DNA from: Aeromicrobium choanae
GTDB lineage: Bacteria > Actinomycetota > Actinomycetes > Propionibacteriales > Nocardioidaceae
DNA: 64,000 bases
Assembly (NCBI RefSeq): GCF_900167475.1
Contig: NZ_LT796768.1
Coordinates: forward strand, 620,001 to 684,000
Direction: 5' to 3'
Shown: in pieces, positions 53,920 through 62,538 of the stretch
Position numbering within the stretch: the first letter of the stretch is position 1
Layout: each line of letters starts with the position of its first letter
Made by a program: the position numbers and the translations under genes
Notes under the pieces: generated by a model
The model's input: only the letters and a program-made list of their open reading frames with translations
Database searches by the model: none
What the model was told of the DNA's origin: nothing

Positions 53920-55617
53920 TCAGTCGGCCTTGGGCTTCTTGCCGCAGATGACGCGATCGGCCGCCTGGTAGTAGGCGGTGTCCTTCTCGGTCTTGACGCG
54001 CTTGCCGCCCTGGTAGAAGTCGCGGTGGATGTCGATGTCGAAGCCGGTGACCGGGGCCTGGCTGACGCACGCGTCGGTGTCGTCGTACTGCGTGCCGGGC
54101 TCGCGGAAGTTGTAGCGCTCGCTCGAGCGCGACTTCACCGTGTAGACCTTCGTGCCGTACATCTCCACGTTCATCCGGCCGACCGTGCCCGGGGTGCTCT
54201 TGTCGACCCAGGCGCGGATGACGACGCCGGTCTTGTAGGGGTTGCGGAACCGCAGGTCGAGGCTGCCGTAGTAGATCGTCGCCTCGCGGCCCACCGGGTA
54301 GCGGTCGATGTAGAAGGCGTGCGGATGGTGCTCGATGTCGTCGAGGCCGGAGAAGAACGCCGCGTTGTACGCCGTGGTGGCGACCTGCGAGACGCCACCG
54401 CCCAGCTCCTCGCGGAACACTCCCCCGTTGATGACGAAGCCCGCGACGAACCCGTTGGCCGCCGTCCGCTCGCCGACGATGTCGTTGAAGCTGAAGGTCT
54501 CGCCCGGCTCGAGGATGACGCCGTCGATGCGGCGGGCGGCCTCGGCCTGGTTGGTGTTGCGGTAGTCGGCGTGCGGGTACTCGGTGGTGAAGCTGCCGAT
54601 CTTCTCCTTGATGCCGAGGGCCTGGGCGTCCTTCGTGGTGAACTCGGGCTGCACCGCGCTGGCCTCGACCGTGATCGAGCGAGCGGCGCCGGTCTTCGTC
54701 AGCACCGGAACCAGCTGCTTCGCCATGGTGTCGGGATCCAGGCCGACGCCGGCCTTGCTGGGCACGACCACGGCCTTGCCGCCCTCGAAGCGGAACGAGG
54801 CGTCGACCGCGCGCTTGCCGATGCCCGTGGTGGAGCTGGTGAGCGGCTTCGCCAGGTCCTTCGCGTCGACGACCGGGACCATCGTCCCGTCGCTGACCAC
54901 CACCGACAGTGCGGGCGCATAGGCGGTGACGGGCAGGTCGACCGTGGAGTCGCCCACCTTCAGCGCCACGGGGCCGGCGACGGCCGGCTCAGCGATGTCG
55001 CGCAGGGCCTGGCGCAGTCCGGCCACGTCGACGGCCGGGGCGACGGACTCCACGGGGACCTCGACGGGCTCGTCGGTGGTCAGCCACGCGTCCCGGATCT
55101 CCGCGGCGAACTCGTCCTGCGGGACCTCGTTGCCGGCCTTCGGTCGGCGCGCCTTGGGCTTCGCGTCGGGAAAGGTGATCTGCGCCTCCACGACCGGCTG
55201 GTCGACCGTCTCGGCGATCGACGCGACGGCTGCGGAGAGCTTCGCGGTGTCCACGTCGAGCACGGGATCGTGGGCGGAGCCGCCGGCGACGAGGGCGATC
55301 ATGTCGCGCGGGTCCCACGACCGGCCACCGGCGGACTTGACGCTGGCGGGGACGTCCACCGCGAGACCGGCCTGCGTGGGCTGGATCTCGATCTCGCGAT
55401 CCTCGAACGTGGCGACGATCGGCTCGTCGACGCGATCGGCCAGACCCTGCGTGAGGGCGTCCTCCGCGGCGTCGGGGCTCATGCCGCCGACGTCCACCCC
55501 GGCGATCGAGGTGTCGGCGGGCAGGCGCTGGCCGGTCATCACGTAGCCGGCAACGTAGGCGATCGCGAGCACGGACACGACGGCGCCGAGGGCGATCAGC
55601 CCGCGACGGCGACTCAT
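53920..55617 (-). CDS. VanW-family cell-wall protein with peptidoglycan-binding domains
   Basis: A 565-residue exported protein: one N-terminal membrane segment (ALGAVVSVLAIAYVAGYV), two PG_binding_4-type repeats (about 60-180 and 215-350), then the VanW domain with FSFNDIVGERTAANGF and GGGVSQVATTAYNAAF. Role in peptidoglycan is likely but the reaction is unknown; van resistance genes are absent, so this is housekeeping-type VanW. ATG overlaps the flavin-reductase stop (ATGA). Confidence 0.86.
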   Translation of the reverse strand: MSRRRGLIALGAVVSVLAIAYVAGYVMTGQRLPADTSIAGVDVGGMSPDAAEDALTQGLADRVDEPIVATFEDREIEIQPTQAGLAVDVPASVKSAGGRSWDPRDMIALVAGGSAHDPVLDVDTAKLSAAVASIAETVDQPVVEAQITFPDAKPKARRPKAGNEVPQDEFAAEIRDAWLTTDEPVEVPVESVAPAVDVAGLRQALRDIAEPAVAGPVALKVGDSTVDLPVTAYAPALSVVVSDGTMVPVVDAKDLAKPLTSSTTGIGKRAVDASFRFEGGKAVVVPSKAGVGLDPDTMAKQLVPVLTKTGAARSITVEASAVQPEFTTKDAQALGIKEKIGSFTTEYPHADYRNTNQAEAARRIDGVILEPGETFSFNDIVGERTAANGFVAGFVINGGVFREELGGGVSQVATTAYNAAFFSGLDDIEHHPHAFYIDRYPVGREATIYYGSLDLRFRNPYKTGVVIRAWVDKSTPGTVGRMNVEMYGTKVYTVKSRSSERYNFREPGTQYDDTDACVSQAPVTGFDIDIHRDFYQGGKRVKTEKDTAYYQAADRVICGKKPKAD

Positions 55618-56147
55618 GCGCCCCCTCGGTAGACGGTCTTCTCGGAGTCGTCCTGGCGGATGATCGAGCCGTAGTGCGAGCGGTAGTACAGCAGCGGGTC
55701 GTCGGTCTCGTCCTGGTACTGCGCCCACGTGACGCGCCCGATGAGGATCAGGTGGTCGCCGCCGTCGTGCTCGGCCTCGGTCTCGCACTCGAGCCAGGCC
55801 AGGGCGTCGTCGAGCAACGGCAGGCCACCCGGGCTGCGGTGATGCTCGATGCCGGCGAACTGCGTGTCGAGCGGGCGGCCACGATGGGCGAACCAGGCCG
55901 AGGTCTCACGGCCGTGCTCGGACAGGATCGAGACGCCCCACCGGCGCGACTCGCGGACGGCGTCGTGGAAGCGACTGCCCTTGTTCGAGCACACCAGGAC
56001 GAGCGGGGGAATGAGGGACACGGACGTGAACGCGCTCGCGGTCATGGCGTGATCGATGCCGTCGTGCTGGGTGGACACGACGGTCACTCCGCTGGCGAAT
56101 CGCGACAGCGCACCCCGGAAAGCAGCTTGATCGACGGACTTCTCCAC
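55614..56147 (-). CDS. Flavin reductase (HpaC/DIM6-NTAB family)
   Basis: A 177-residue split-barrel flavoprotein: FASGVTVVSTQHDG, MTASAFTSVSLIPPLVLVCSNKGSRFHDAV and FAGIEHHRSPGGLPLLDDALAWLECE. It reduces free FMN/FAD or serves a monooxygenase; no oxygenase gene is beside it. GTG start lies six bases after a minus-strand TAGGCT: leaderless. Confidence 0.85.
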   Translation of the reverse strand: MEKSVDQAAFRGALSRFASGVTVVSTQHDGIDHAMTASAFTSVSLIPPLVLVCSNKGSRFHDAVRESRRWGVSILSEHGRETSAWFAHRGRPLDTQFAGIEHHRSPGGLPLLDDALAWLECETEAEHDGGDHLILIGRVTWAQYQDETDDPLLYYRSHYGSIIRQDDSEKTVYRGGA

Positions 56148-56194
56148 CCGCCAAGCCTACGGGCTGCGGCCCAAGCGGCAGTTCGGCCCGACCG

Positions 56195-57100
56195 TCAGTC
56201 AAGACCGGCGAACAGATCCTCCTCGAATCCCGACTCGCCGACGGGGCCCCGGCGACCCTTCGCCAACCGGTAGTACTCGGTGCCCCAGGCGATCGCCGCG
56301 AGGTCGATGCCCATCGCGAAGAAGACCCCGTCGGGGGTGATCTGCGTGGCGTGCGCCCGCATCGCGTCGAGCTTGGCGGTGACGTGCTCGGGGGTGGACG
56401 AGACGGCCGTGCTGAGGTCCTCGTCCTCGATGAACATCGGCGGGAGGTTCTCCGGGTCGATCTCGAACGGCGGGGGCTGGCCGGCGTCGGCCATCATCCT
56501 GGCGCCCTCGCGCATGCGGGAGGCGGACTCGGCGGTCCAGTAGATCTTGGGCACGTCCCACGCCGGGCCAAGGTCGCGCCGGTGCGACTCGACGGCCGCC
56601 AGCGCCGCGGCGTAGTGCGCCACGCGGTGCGCCTGGATGTGGTCGGGGTGGCCGTAGTTGCCGAACTCGTCGTACGTGACCAGCACGTGGGGGCGCAGCT
56701 CGCGGATCACCGCCACGAGGTGGTTCGCGGCCTCGAGGAGGTCGGCGCGCCAGAAGGCGCGCGGGTCGATCTCCTCCATCGCGGCGGCGTTGCCGTTCTC
56801 GTCCCAGACCATGCCGGAGTCGCGATACGTGCCGTCGCCGCCGAGCCGGCGGAAGTCGGTGACGCCCAACTGGGCCATCGCGTCGCTGAGCTCGATGAGC
56901 CGCTGGGGACCGAGCCGGTCCTCCTGCTCGGCGGCGAGGTGCTCCAGCTCGGGGACGAGGACCTCCCCGTGCTCGCCCAGGGTGCAGCTCACGAGCGTGA
57001 CGTGGGCCCCCTCGGCGACGTACCTGGCCATCGTGAGGCCCGATTGGATGGACTCGTCGTCGGGGTGGGCGTGCACGAGGAGCAGTCGGCGATCGGACAT
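56195..57100 (-). CDS. mshB: GlcNAc-Ins deacetylase of mycothiol synthesis
   Basis: A 301-residue zinc deacetylase: HAHPDDES at the N-terminus and GHPDHIQAHR near 145 give the His-Asp/His zinc site. It removes acetate from GlcNAc-inositol in mycothiol synthesis, which marks the host as an actinomycete. ATG lies six bases after a minus-strand TACATT: leaderless. It is divergent from the S9 peptidase gene. Confidence 0.92.
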   Translation of the reverse strand: MSDRRLLLVHAHPDDESIQSGLTMARYVAEGAHVTLVSCTLGEHGEVLVPELEHLAAEQEDRLGPQRLIELSDAMAQLGVTDFRRLGGDGTYRDSGMVWDENGNAAAMEEIDPRAFWRADLLEAANHLVAVIRELRPHVLVTYDEFGNYGHPDHIQAHRVAHYAAALAAVESHRRDLGPAWDVPKIYWTAESASRMREGARMMADAGQPPPFEIDPENLPPMFIEDEDLSTAVSSTPEHVTAKLDAMRAHATQITPDGVFFAMGIDLAAIAWGTEYYRLAKGRRGPVGESGFEEDLFAGLD

Positions 57101-57152
57101 GCCCCCAATGTAGGGGCCGACGGTGACAGCCCGCCCTGACAGGATGGGAGGC

Positions 57153-59234
57153 ATGACGGAGTCCTACCCCCGACTGGCCGCACGCACGCTGCGCTTCACC
57201 CTCGGCATCCCCCGCAACCTGACGGTCTCGCCGGACGGCGCCACCGTGCGCTTCATCCGCACGCCCGACGGCGTCACGCGCTCGGGCGCGCTCTGGGAGT
57301 ACGACGTCGCCACCGGCGAGGAGTCCCTCCTGGCCGACCCGGTCGACGTGCTCGGCGGCGCCGACGAGGACCTCTCCCCCGAGGAGCGCGCCCGCCGCGA
57401 GCGCAGCCGCGAGGGCGCCGGTGGCCTCGTCTCCTACGACGTCGACGGCACGGGCCGCTGGGCCTGCTTCCCCTTGTCGGGACGGCTCTTCGCGATCCAC
57501 CTCGGCGCTGGCGCCGTGCGCGAGCTGCCGGCGTCCGGCGCCGTCATCGACCCGCGCCTCGATCCCACGGGCCGGCACGTCGCGTACGCCAACGCCGCGG
57601 GCGAGCTGCGCGTGGTGGGCGTGGCCGGGACCGACGACCGCGCCCTGGTCAGCCCCGACTCCGCCACGCAGGCCTGGGGCCGGGCCGAGTTCATCGCCGC
57701 CGAGGAGATGGACCGCTTCCGCGGCTTCTGGTGGGCGCCCGACGGTCGATCGCTGCTGGTGGAGCGGTACGACGACGCCGACGTCCAGGTGTGGCACATC
57801 GCCGATCCGGCGAACCCCGACCAGCCCGCCGTGGAGCAGCGCTACCCCGCCGCCGGCACGACGAACAGCACGGTCACCCTCTGGCACGTCGGCCTCGACG
57901 GCGAGGCGCCCACCGAGATCGTGTGGGACCACGAGGCCTTCGAGTACCTCGCGCGGGTCGACTGGTCGCAGGGCCACGACCCCGTCCTGCAGGTGATCAG
58001 CCGCGACCAGCGCAGCAGCCTCGTCCTCGAGGCCGATCCCGCCACCGGCGCCACCCGCACCCTGCGCGAGCTGACCGACGACGCCTGGGTCGAGCTGTCC
58101 TCGGCACCCCGCCGTGACGCGCAGGGCCGCCTCGTCACGCTCGAGGACGTCGCCGACCGCCGGCGGGTGTGCCTCGACGGCTCCCCCGTCAGCGGCGACG
58201 AGTGGCAGGTGCGCTCGATCGTCACGATCGACGAGGCGGGCATCCTCACCACCGCCTCGGCCGAGCCCACCGAGGTCCAGCTCGTGCGCTTCGGGGCCGA
58301 CGGCTCCGCCGAGGTGCTGACCGAGGGCGCGGCCGTGCACGGTGCCGTCGCCGAGGGCGGCACCACCGTCGTGGTGCGTCACGGCCTCGACTCCTCGTCC
58401 GCCACGATCTCCGTCCACGCCGGCGACGCCACGGGCGCGATCCGCGTCCTCGCCGAGCCCGCACCCTTCACTCCCGAGGTCGAGATCGTCCACCTGGGCG
58501 AGCGCGACCTCCGGGCCGCGGTGCTCTTCCCCCGCGACCACGTGCGCGGGTCGCGGCGCCTCCCGCTGCTGATGGATCCGTACGGCGGCCCGCACGCCCA
58601 GCGCGTGCTGGCCTCGGGACGGATGTTCCTCGAGGCCCAGTGGATGGCCGACCAGGGCTTCTGCGTGGTCGTGGCCGACGGGCGCGGCACGCCGGGGCGC
58701 GGCTCCGCGTGGGAGCGCGAGATCCGCGACCGCTTCGCCGAGGTCACGCTGCAGGACCAGGTCGACGCCGTCGCCGCGGTCGCCGCGCGGTTCCCCGACG
58801 ACATCGATCCCGAGCGCGTCGGCATCACCGGGTGGTCCTACGGCGGGTACCTGGCGGCGCTGGCCGTGATGGCCCGTCCCGACGTCTTCCACGCGGCGGT
58901 CGCCGGCGCTCCCGTCACCGAGTGGCGGCTGTACGACACCTGCTACACCGAGCGCTACCTCGGACACCCCGACGAGCAGCCCGACGTCTACGACGCCAAC
59001 TCGCTGCTGCCGCTGGCGCCGCGGCTGGAGCGTCCGCTCATGCTCATCCACGGCCTGGCCGACGACAACGTGGTCGCGGCGCACACGCTTCGGCTGTCGT
59101 CAGCCCTGCTGGCGGCGGGGCGCCCCCACACGGTCCTGCCGTTGTCGGGGGTCACCCACATGACGCCTCAGGAGGAGGTCGCGGAGAACCTCAAGCTCAT
59201 ACAGATGGAGTTCCTGCGGCAGCAGCTGGCTTGA
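57153..59234 (+). CDS. S9 family prolyl oligopeptidase (DPP-IV type)
   Basis: A 693-residue serine peptidase with an N-terminal beta-propeller (about 1-430) and a C-terminal alpha/beta hydrolase domain: PYGGPHAQRV, GRGTPGRGSAWE, nucleophile GWSYGGYLAAL, Asp in GLADDNV and His in VTHMTP. The propeller contains AEFIAAEEMDRFRGFWWAPDG, the double-Glu helix typical of dipeptidyl peptidases. No signal peptide, so cytoplasmic. ATG is seven bases after CAGGAT: leaderless. Confidence 0.9.
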   Translation: MTESYPRLAARTLRFTLGIPRNLTVSPDGATVRFIRTPDGVTRSGALWEYDVATGEESLLADPVDVLGGADEDLSPEERARRERSREGAGGLVSYDVDGTGRWACFPLSGRLFAIHLGAGAVRELPASGAVIDPRLDPTGRHVAYANAAGELRVVGVAGTDDRALVSPDSATQAWGRAEFIAAEEMDRFRGFWWAPDGRSLLVERYDDADVQVWHIADPANPDQPAVEQRYPAAGTTNSTVTLWHVGLDGEAPTEIVWDHEAFEYLARVDWSQGHDPVLQVISRDQRSSLVLEADPATGATRTLRELTDDAWVELSSAPRRDAQGRLVTLEDVADRRRVCLDGSPVSGDEWQVRSIVTIDEAGILTTASAEPTEVQLVRFGADGSAEVLTEGAAVHGAVAEGGTTVVVRHGLDSSSATISVHAGDATGAIRVLAEPAPFTPEVEIVHLGERDLRAAVLFPRDHVRGSRRLPLLMDPYGGPHAQRVLASGRMFLEAQWMADQGFCVVVADGRGTPGRGSAWEREIRDRFAEVTLQDQVDAVAAVAARFPDDIDPERVGITGWSYGGYLAALAVMARPDVFHAAVAGAPVTEWRLYDTCYTERYLGHPDEQPDVYDANSLLPLAPRLERPLMLIHGLADDNVVAAHTLRLSSALLAAGRPHTVLPLSGVTHMTPQEEVAENLKLIQMEFLRQQLA

Positions 59235-60216
59235 CCAGCCGCAGGCGACGGCCACCTTGGCCGGCGACCGGACGGTTGATCGGCACCACGTCGCCGTGAC
59301 CGCCGGGGACCTCGACGAGTGAGGCCATCGCCTTGCCGAACTCCTCGACCGCCTGGTCGGCCGCGTCGAGGCGGCCGGCCTGCAGGTGGAAGGACTGCCA
59401 CATCTCGGGGTACTCCCGGGCGATGACGCGGGGACTGTCGGACTTCAGCGTCACCTTCTGCAGGAACGCCTCGGAGTCCGTGCGCAGCGGGTCGAGGCCG
59501 CTGTAGTGGACGACGATCGGCGGCAGCCCGTCGAAATCGCCGTGCAGCGGCGAGACGCCGGGATCGAGCGGATCGGCGCCGCCCAGGTACGTGCGGGCCC
59601 AGCGGGTGGCCAGGGCCGGGGTGAACCACGGGTCCGAGGCCGAGGGGCGCGAGCGCTCGATGTCGGCGTTCATGTCGAGCCAGGGGCTGATCATGCCGAT
59701 CGCCGCGGGCATCGGCAGGCCGAGGTCGCGGATCTCGAGCGCCATGGCCAGGGCCAGGCCGGCGCCGGCGTCGTCGCCCGCGAGGACGACGGTGCTCGGG
59801 TCGACGCCGTAGGACGGGAGCGCCCGGTAGAGCGCGATGAGCATGTCCAGCGCGGCCGGGTAGGGGCTCTCGGGAGCGAGCGGGTACTCGGGCAGCAGGA
59901 CGTCCATGCCGGCGTGCATCGCCACGTGGGCGGCGAAGGCACGGTAGGCACGCGAGCTGCCGACGACGTGACCGCCGCCGTGCAGGTAGATCATGGTGGC
60001 GCGGCCGGTGGCCGGACCGGTGCCCTCGACGGTGACGAACTGCACGGGCAGTCCGGCGATCACGTCGAAGTCGTAGATCGCGCCCTCAGGGGCACGGGCA
60101 GCAGAGGCGATCGAGTCGGCCATGGTGCGCTTGGCACCGAGGCTGACGCGGGTGGAGTGCATCACGGGTCGCGCCAGCAGTAGGCGGGTACGGACGAGCG
60201 GCTTCGGAACGCTCAT
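59197..60216 (-). CDS. Alpha/beta hydrolase (HSL family) with Asp at the nucleophile position
   Basis: A 339-residue hormone-sensitive-lipase-like protein. IYLHGGGHVVGSS is the oxyanion motif, SGLDPLRTDS has the acid residue, and MWQSFHLQAG the His. The nucleophile elbow reads AGDDAGAGLA, where GDSAGG is expected: Asp149 replaces Ser. It may be a dead esterase or use Asp as in epoxide hydrolases and dehalogenases. AAGGAG precedes the ATG; the 3' end overlaps the S9 gene by 38 bases. Confidence 0.85.
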   Translation of the reverse strand: MSVPKPLVRTRLLLARPVMHSTRVSLGAKRTMADSIASAARAPEGAIYDFDVIAGLPVQFVTVEGTGPATGRATMIYLHGGGHVVGSSRAYRAFAAHVAMHAGMDVLLPEYPLAPESPYPAALDMLIALYRALPSYGVDPSTVVLAGDDAGAGLALAMALEIRDLGLPMPAAIGMISPWLDMNADIERSRPSASDPWFTPALATRWARTYLGGADPLDPGVSPLHGDFDGLPPIVVHYSGLDPLRTDSEAFLQKVTLKSDSPRVIAREYPEMWQSFHLQAGRLDAADQAVEEFGKAMASLVEVPGGHGDVVPINRPVAGQGGRRLRLVKPAAAAGTPSV

Positions 60217-60251
60217 GTCTTTCTCCTTCGCGAAGGTCGGGGCAGCATCCG

Positions 60252-60267
60252 ACCTAAGTAAGTAGGT
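60252..60267. promoter_or_regulatory. Palindrome between hydrolase and TetR genes
   Basis: ACCTA-N6-TAGGT, containing the direct repeat AAGTAAGTA, lies 35 bases before the hydrolase start in an AT-richer 230-base gap between the divergent genes. It is a candidate operator for the neighbouring TetR protein. The rest of the gap (60268-60433) shows no other clear element. Confidence 0.45.
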
Positions 60268-60446
60268 ATTGACTTCAAGCAAGTGACGCCAGATTAGGGC
60301 GGCGATGACGCCACGTGCAATCGAAACCTGAGAATTTGTGATTCCGGCGACATTTCTTCGTCAATCCAGTCACATTGGTCACATGTCCCCCATTGGTATC
60401 AGTGCTCCACTCCCCTGGTGCGGGTGCGTGTCCTACGGTTTCAGCC

Positions 60447-61097
60447 GTGACCGTTGAACGAGGCCCCAAGCGGCGGATGAGCGCGGAGCGACGCCGTGCC
60501 CAGATCATCGACTCGGCGCGTCACGTGTTCGCCCAGAAGGGGTTCGCCGCCACCCGCACGCGAGAGATCGCGGCCGAGGCCGGCATCAACGAGGCGATGC
60601 TCTACCGCCACTTCCCCTCCAAGGAGGAGCTCTTCGAGGCGTCCGTGCTCGAGTCGATCGACGCGGCGATGGTGCGAGCCACGGAGAACGCCCGGGGCAT
60701 CAGCCGCGACCTCGCCGGCTCGGCCACCGACATCGAGGACGGCATCCGGAAGTTCTTCACCGACCTGCTCGACCTCGCCGTCGACCTCGGCCCGCTCATC
60801 GGCGCCACCGGCTTCGGCCCGGAGTCGCCGGTCCGCACGAAGCTGATCGAGCGCCTGGACGCACTCTTCGAGGTGGCCACGGCGATCACCGTCAGCGGCA
60901 TCCCCGATCTCATGCGCGACGACATCGACGTCCGGCTGGGCATGGAGAAGGTCTTCGGCGCGCTGTGGTTCACCGCGGAGATGGCCCGGTGGACCGAGCG
61001 GCCGTTCGACCGCGAGACCGTGCTCGACCAGATGATGGTGACGATCTTCGAGGGCATCATCCAACTGCCGGAAGAGGAGACCGCGGTCCCCACCTGA
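60447..61097 (+). CDS. TetR-family transcriptional regulator
   Basis: A 216-residue regulator. HTH in IIDSARHVFAQKGFAATRTREIAAEAGINEAMLYRHFPSKEELFEAS (split over residues 20-65). The C-terminal ligand domain is unlike named subfamilies. GTG is seven bases after TACGGT: leaderless. Divergent from the hydrolase, which it may control. Confidence 0.88.
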   Translation: MTVERGPKRRMSAERRRAQIIDSARHVFAQKGFAATRTREIAAEAGINEAMLYRHFPSKEELFEASVLESIDAAMVRATENARGISRDLAGSATDIEDGIRKFFTDLLDLAVDLGPLIGATGFGPESPVRTKLIERLDALFEVATAITVSGIPDLMRDDIDVRLGMEKVFGALWFTAEMARWTERPFDRETVLDQMMVTIFEGIIQLPEEETAVPT

Positions 61098-61728
61098 GCG
61101 CGAAGCTCCCGGCGAACCGCTGGGCCAGCTCCGGGTCGCCCGCCGCCACCCGCGGCAGCTCGCCGCGCAGGAGGTCGCGCCCCGCGACCAGGACGACGTC
61201 CGGTTCGCCCTCGGGAACGGTCCCCGCCACCGGCGGTGCCGGCGGGGCGACCTGGTGGATCACCAGGCTCCCGTCGCCCACCCCCACCCGCAGCACGACC
61301 GCCTCGACCCGCAGCTCGTAGTCGGTCGGGGTCGCCGACGCCGCGATCTCGGGCCGGAACGCCGCCCGGAGCGCCACCGTGAGCCCGTCCGCGGTCGTGA
61401 GGTCCTCGGCGCCCGGCTCCCCCAGCCGCTCGACACCCCACCGGCTCAGGGCGAGCACGATCGGCTCGAGGCTCCGTCCGACCTCGGTGAGCTCGTAGAC
61501 GAGCCCGCAGTGGCGCAGCGGCACCCGCTGGACGACGCCGCCCTCCTGCAGGTCCTTGAGGCGCGCCGAGAGGATGTTGGTCGGGATCCGCGGCAGTCCC
61601 TGCTTGAGGTCGGTGTAGCGCCGCGCGCCGACCAGCAGGTCGCGCACGATGAGCAGCGCCCACCGCTCGCCGATCACCTCGACCGCGGCGGTGACCCCGT
61701 CGTACTGGTCGTAGCTGCGAGCCACCAC
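61057..61728 (-). CDS. HxlR-family regulator with C-terminal extra domain
   Basis: A 223-residue protein: an HxlR winged helix (AVEVIGERWALLIVRDLLVGARRYTDLKQGLPRIPTNILSARLKDL in residues 15-60) followed by about 110 residues that may bind a ligand (SCP2-like). It starts GTG four bases after the VOC stop, so it is the second gene of that operon. Its 3' end overlaps the TetR gene by 41 bases. Confidence 0.85.
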   Translation of the reverse strand: MVARSYDQYDGVTAAVEVIGERWALLIVRDLLVGARRYTDLKQGLPRIPTNILSARLKDLQEGGVVQRVPLRHCGLVYELTEVGRSLEPIVLALSRWGVERLGEPGAEDLTTADGLTVALRAAFRPEIAASATPTDYELRVEAVVLRVGVGDGSLVIHQVAPPAPPVAGTVPEGEPDVVLVAGRDLLRGELPRVAAGDPELAQRFAGSFALRWGPRSPLPAVG

Positions 61729-61732
61729 CGTG

Positions 61733-62173
61733 TCAGGCCTGCTGCCCCTGCTCGGCGAGGTACGCCTCGGGACCCTGCTCGGCGGCCACCGGATCCATGT
61801 ACAGGAAGCTCAGGCTGTTCCCGTCCGGGTCGTCCAGGTCACGGCTGTACATGAACCCGTAGTCCTGCACCTCGCGCGGCTCGGAGCCCCCGGCGGCGAG
61901 ACCGGCCTCGACGACGCGGTCCACCTCCTCGCGGGACGTGCGGCTGAAGGCCGTCGAGACCAGGGCGGTGGTGGCCGGGTCGGCCACCTGCTTGTCGGTG
62001 AAGGTCGAGAAGAACTCCCGGGTCAGCACCATGAAGTAGATGTGCTCGTCCCACACGACGCACGCGGCGTTGTCGTCGGTGAACTCCGGCTTGAGGCTGG
62101 CGCCCAGCGCCGTGTAGAACGCCTTCGCGCGGTCGAGGTCGGAGGTGGGCAGGTTCACGAAGATGTCGGTCAT
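61733..62173 (-). CDS. VOC-family (glyoxalase/bleomycin-resistance-like) protein
   Basis: A 146-residue protein: MTDIFVNLPTSDLDRAKAFYTALGA and a second half with VQDYGFMYSRDLDDPDGNSLSFLYMDP, the two-repeat VOC pattern of the YycE/PhnB-like group. Function unknown; a metal or ligand is expected between the repeats. GGAG precedes the ATG. Linked to the HxlR gene. Confidence 0.85.
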   Translation of the reverse strand: MTDIFVNLPTSDLDRAKAFYTALGASLKPEFTDDNAACVVWDEHIYFMVLTREFFSTFTDKQVADPATTALVSTAFSRTSREEVDRVVEAGLAAGGSEPREVQDYGFMYSRDLDDPDGNSLSFLYMDPVAAEQGPEAYLAEQGQQA

Positions 62174-62234
62174 GATCGAACTCCAGTCGATGACGAGCGG
62201 CCCAGCGCCGTCTGCGGAGTGCCGTGATCCCACA

Positions 62235-62252
62235 CTTGCAAAAAACAAGCAA
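62235..62252 (-). promoter_or_regulatory. A-tract palindrome before the VOC-HxlR operon
   Basis: CTTG-N7-CAAG, with TTGC/GCAA extended arms and a central A6 run, lies 62 bases before the VOC start. HxlR proteins bind short palindromes at their own operons, so this is a candidate autoregulatory site. Confidence 0.45.
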
Positions 62253-62256
62253 CTCG

Positions 62257-62538
62257 TCAATGGTGCTGCGATCGCTTGATGCGCCGAGGTTCGGCGGGCA
62301 GCGGCGCCGGCGCGGCGGAGGGCGGCTCCGGCGCGACGACGACCCATCCCCCGGCCTCCTCGGCACGGTGCGCCAGGGCCGGCACGGAGTCGGCGACCTC
62401 GACGAGCCAGGCGGCGTCCTCGAAGTCGTCCTCGCCCGCGAACTCGTCGCGGTGGAGCCGGCAGGCGATGCCCTCGGCCCCGAGCACGGAGGCGAAGGCC
62501 TCGGCGTCGTCGCGTTCGTCGAAGTGCACGTCAGCCAT
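62257..62538 (-). CDS. Unknown 93-residue acidic protein
   Basis: Begins MADVHFDERDDAEAFASVLGAEGIACRLHRDEFAGEDDFEDAAWLVEV (positions 1-48), the alternating pattern of a ferredoxin-like fold, and ends with a Pro/Ala-rich then basic tail. It resembles small RraB-like or SPOR-like folds only loosely. ATG overlaps the symporter stop region by eight bases, so it is probably co-transcribed with that gene. Confidence 0.6.
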   Translation of the reverse strand: MADVHFDERDDAEAFASVLGAEGIACRLHRDEFAGEDDFEDAAWLVEVADSVPALAHRAEEAGGWVVVAPEPPSAAPAPLPAEPRRIKRSQHH

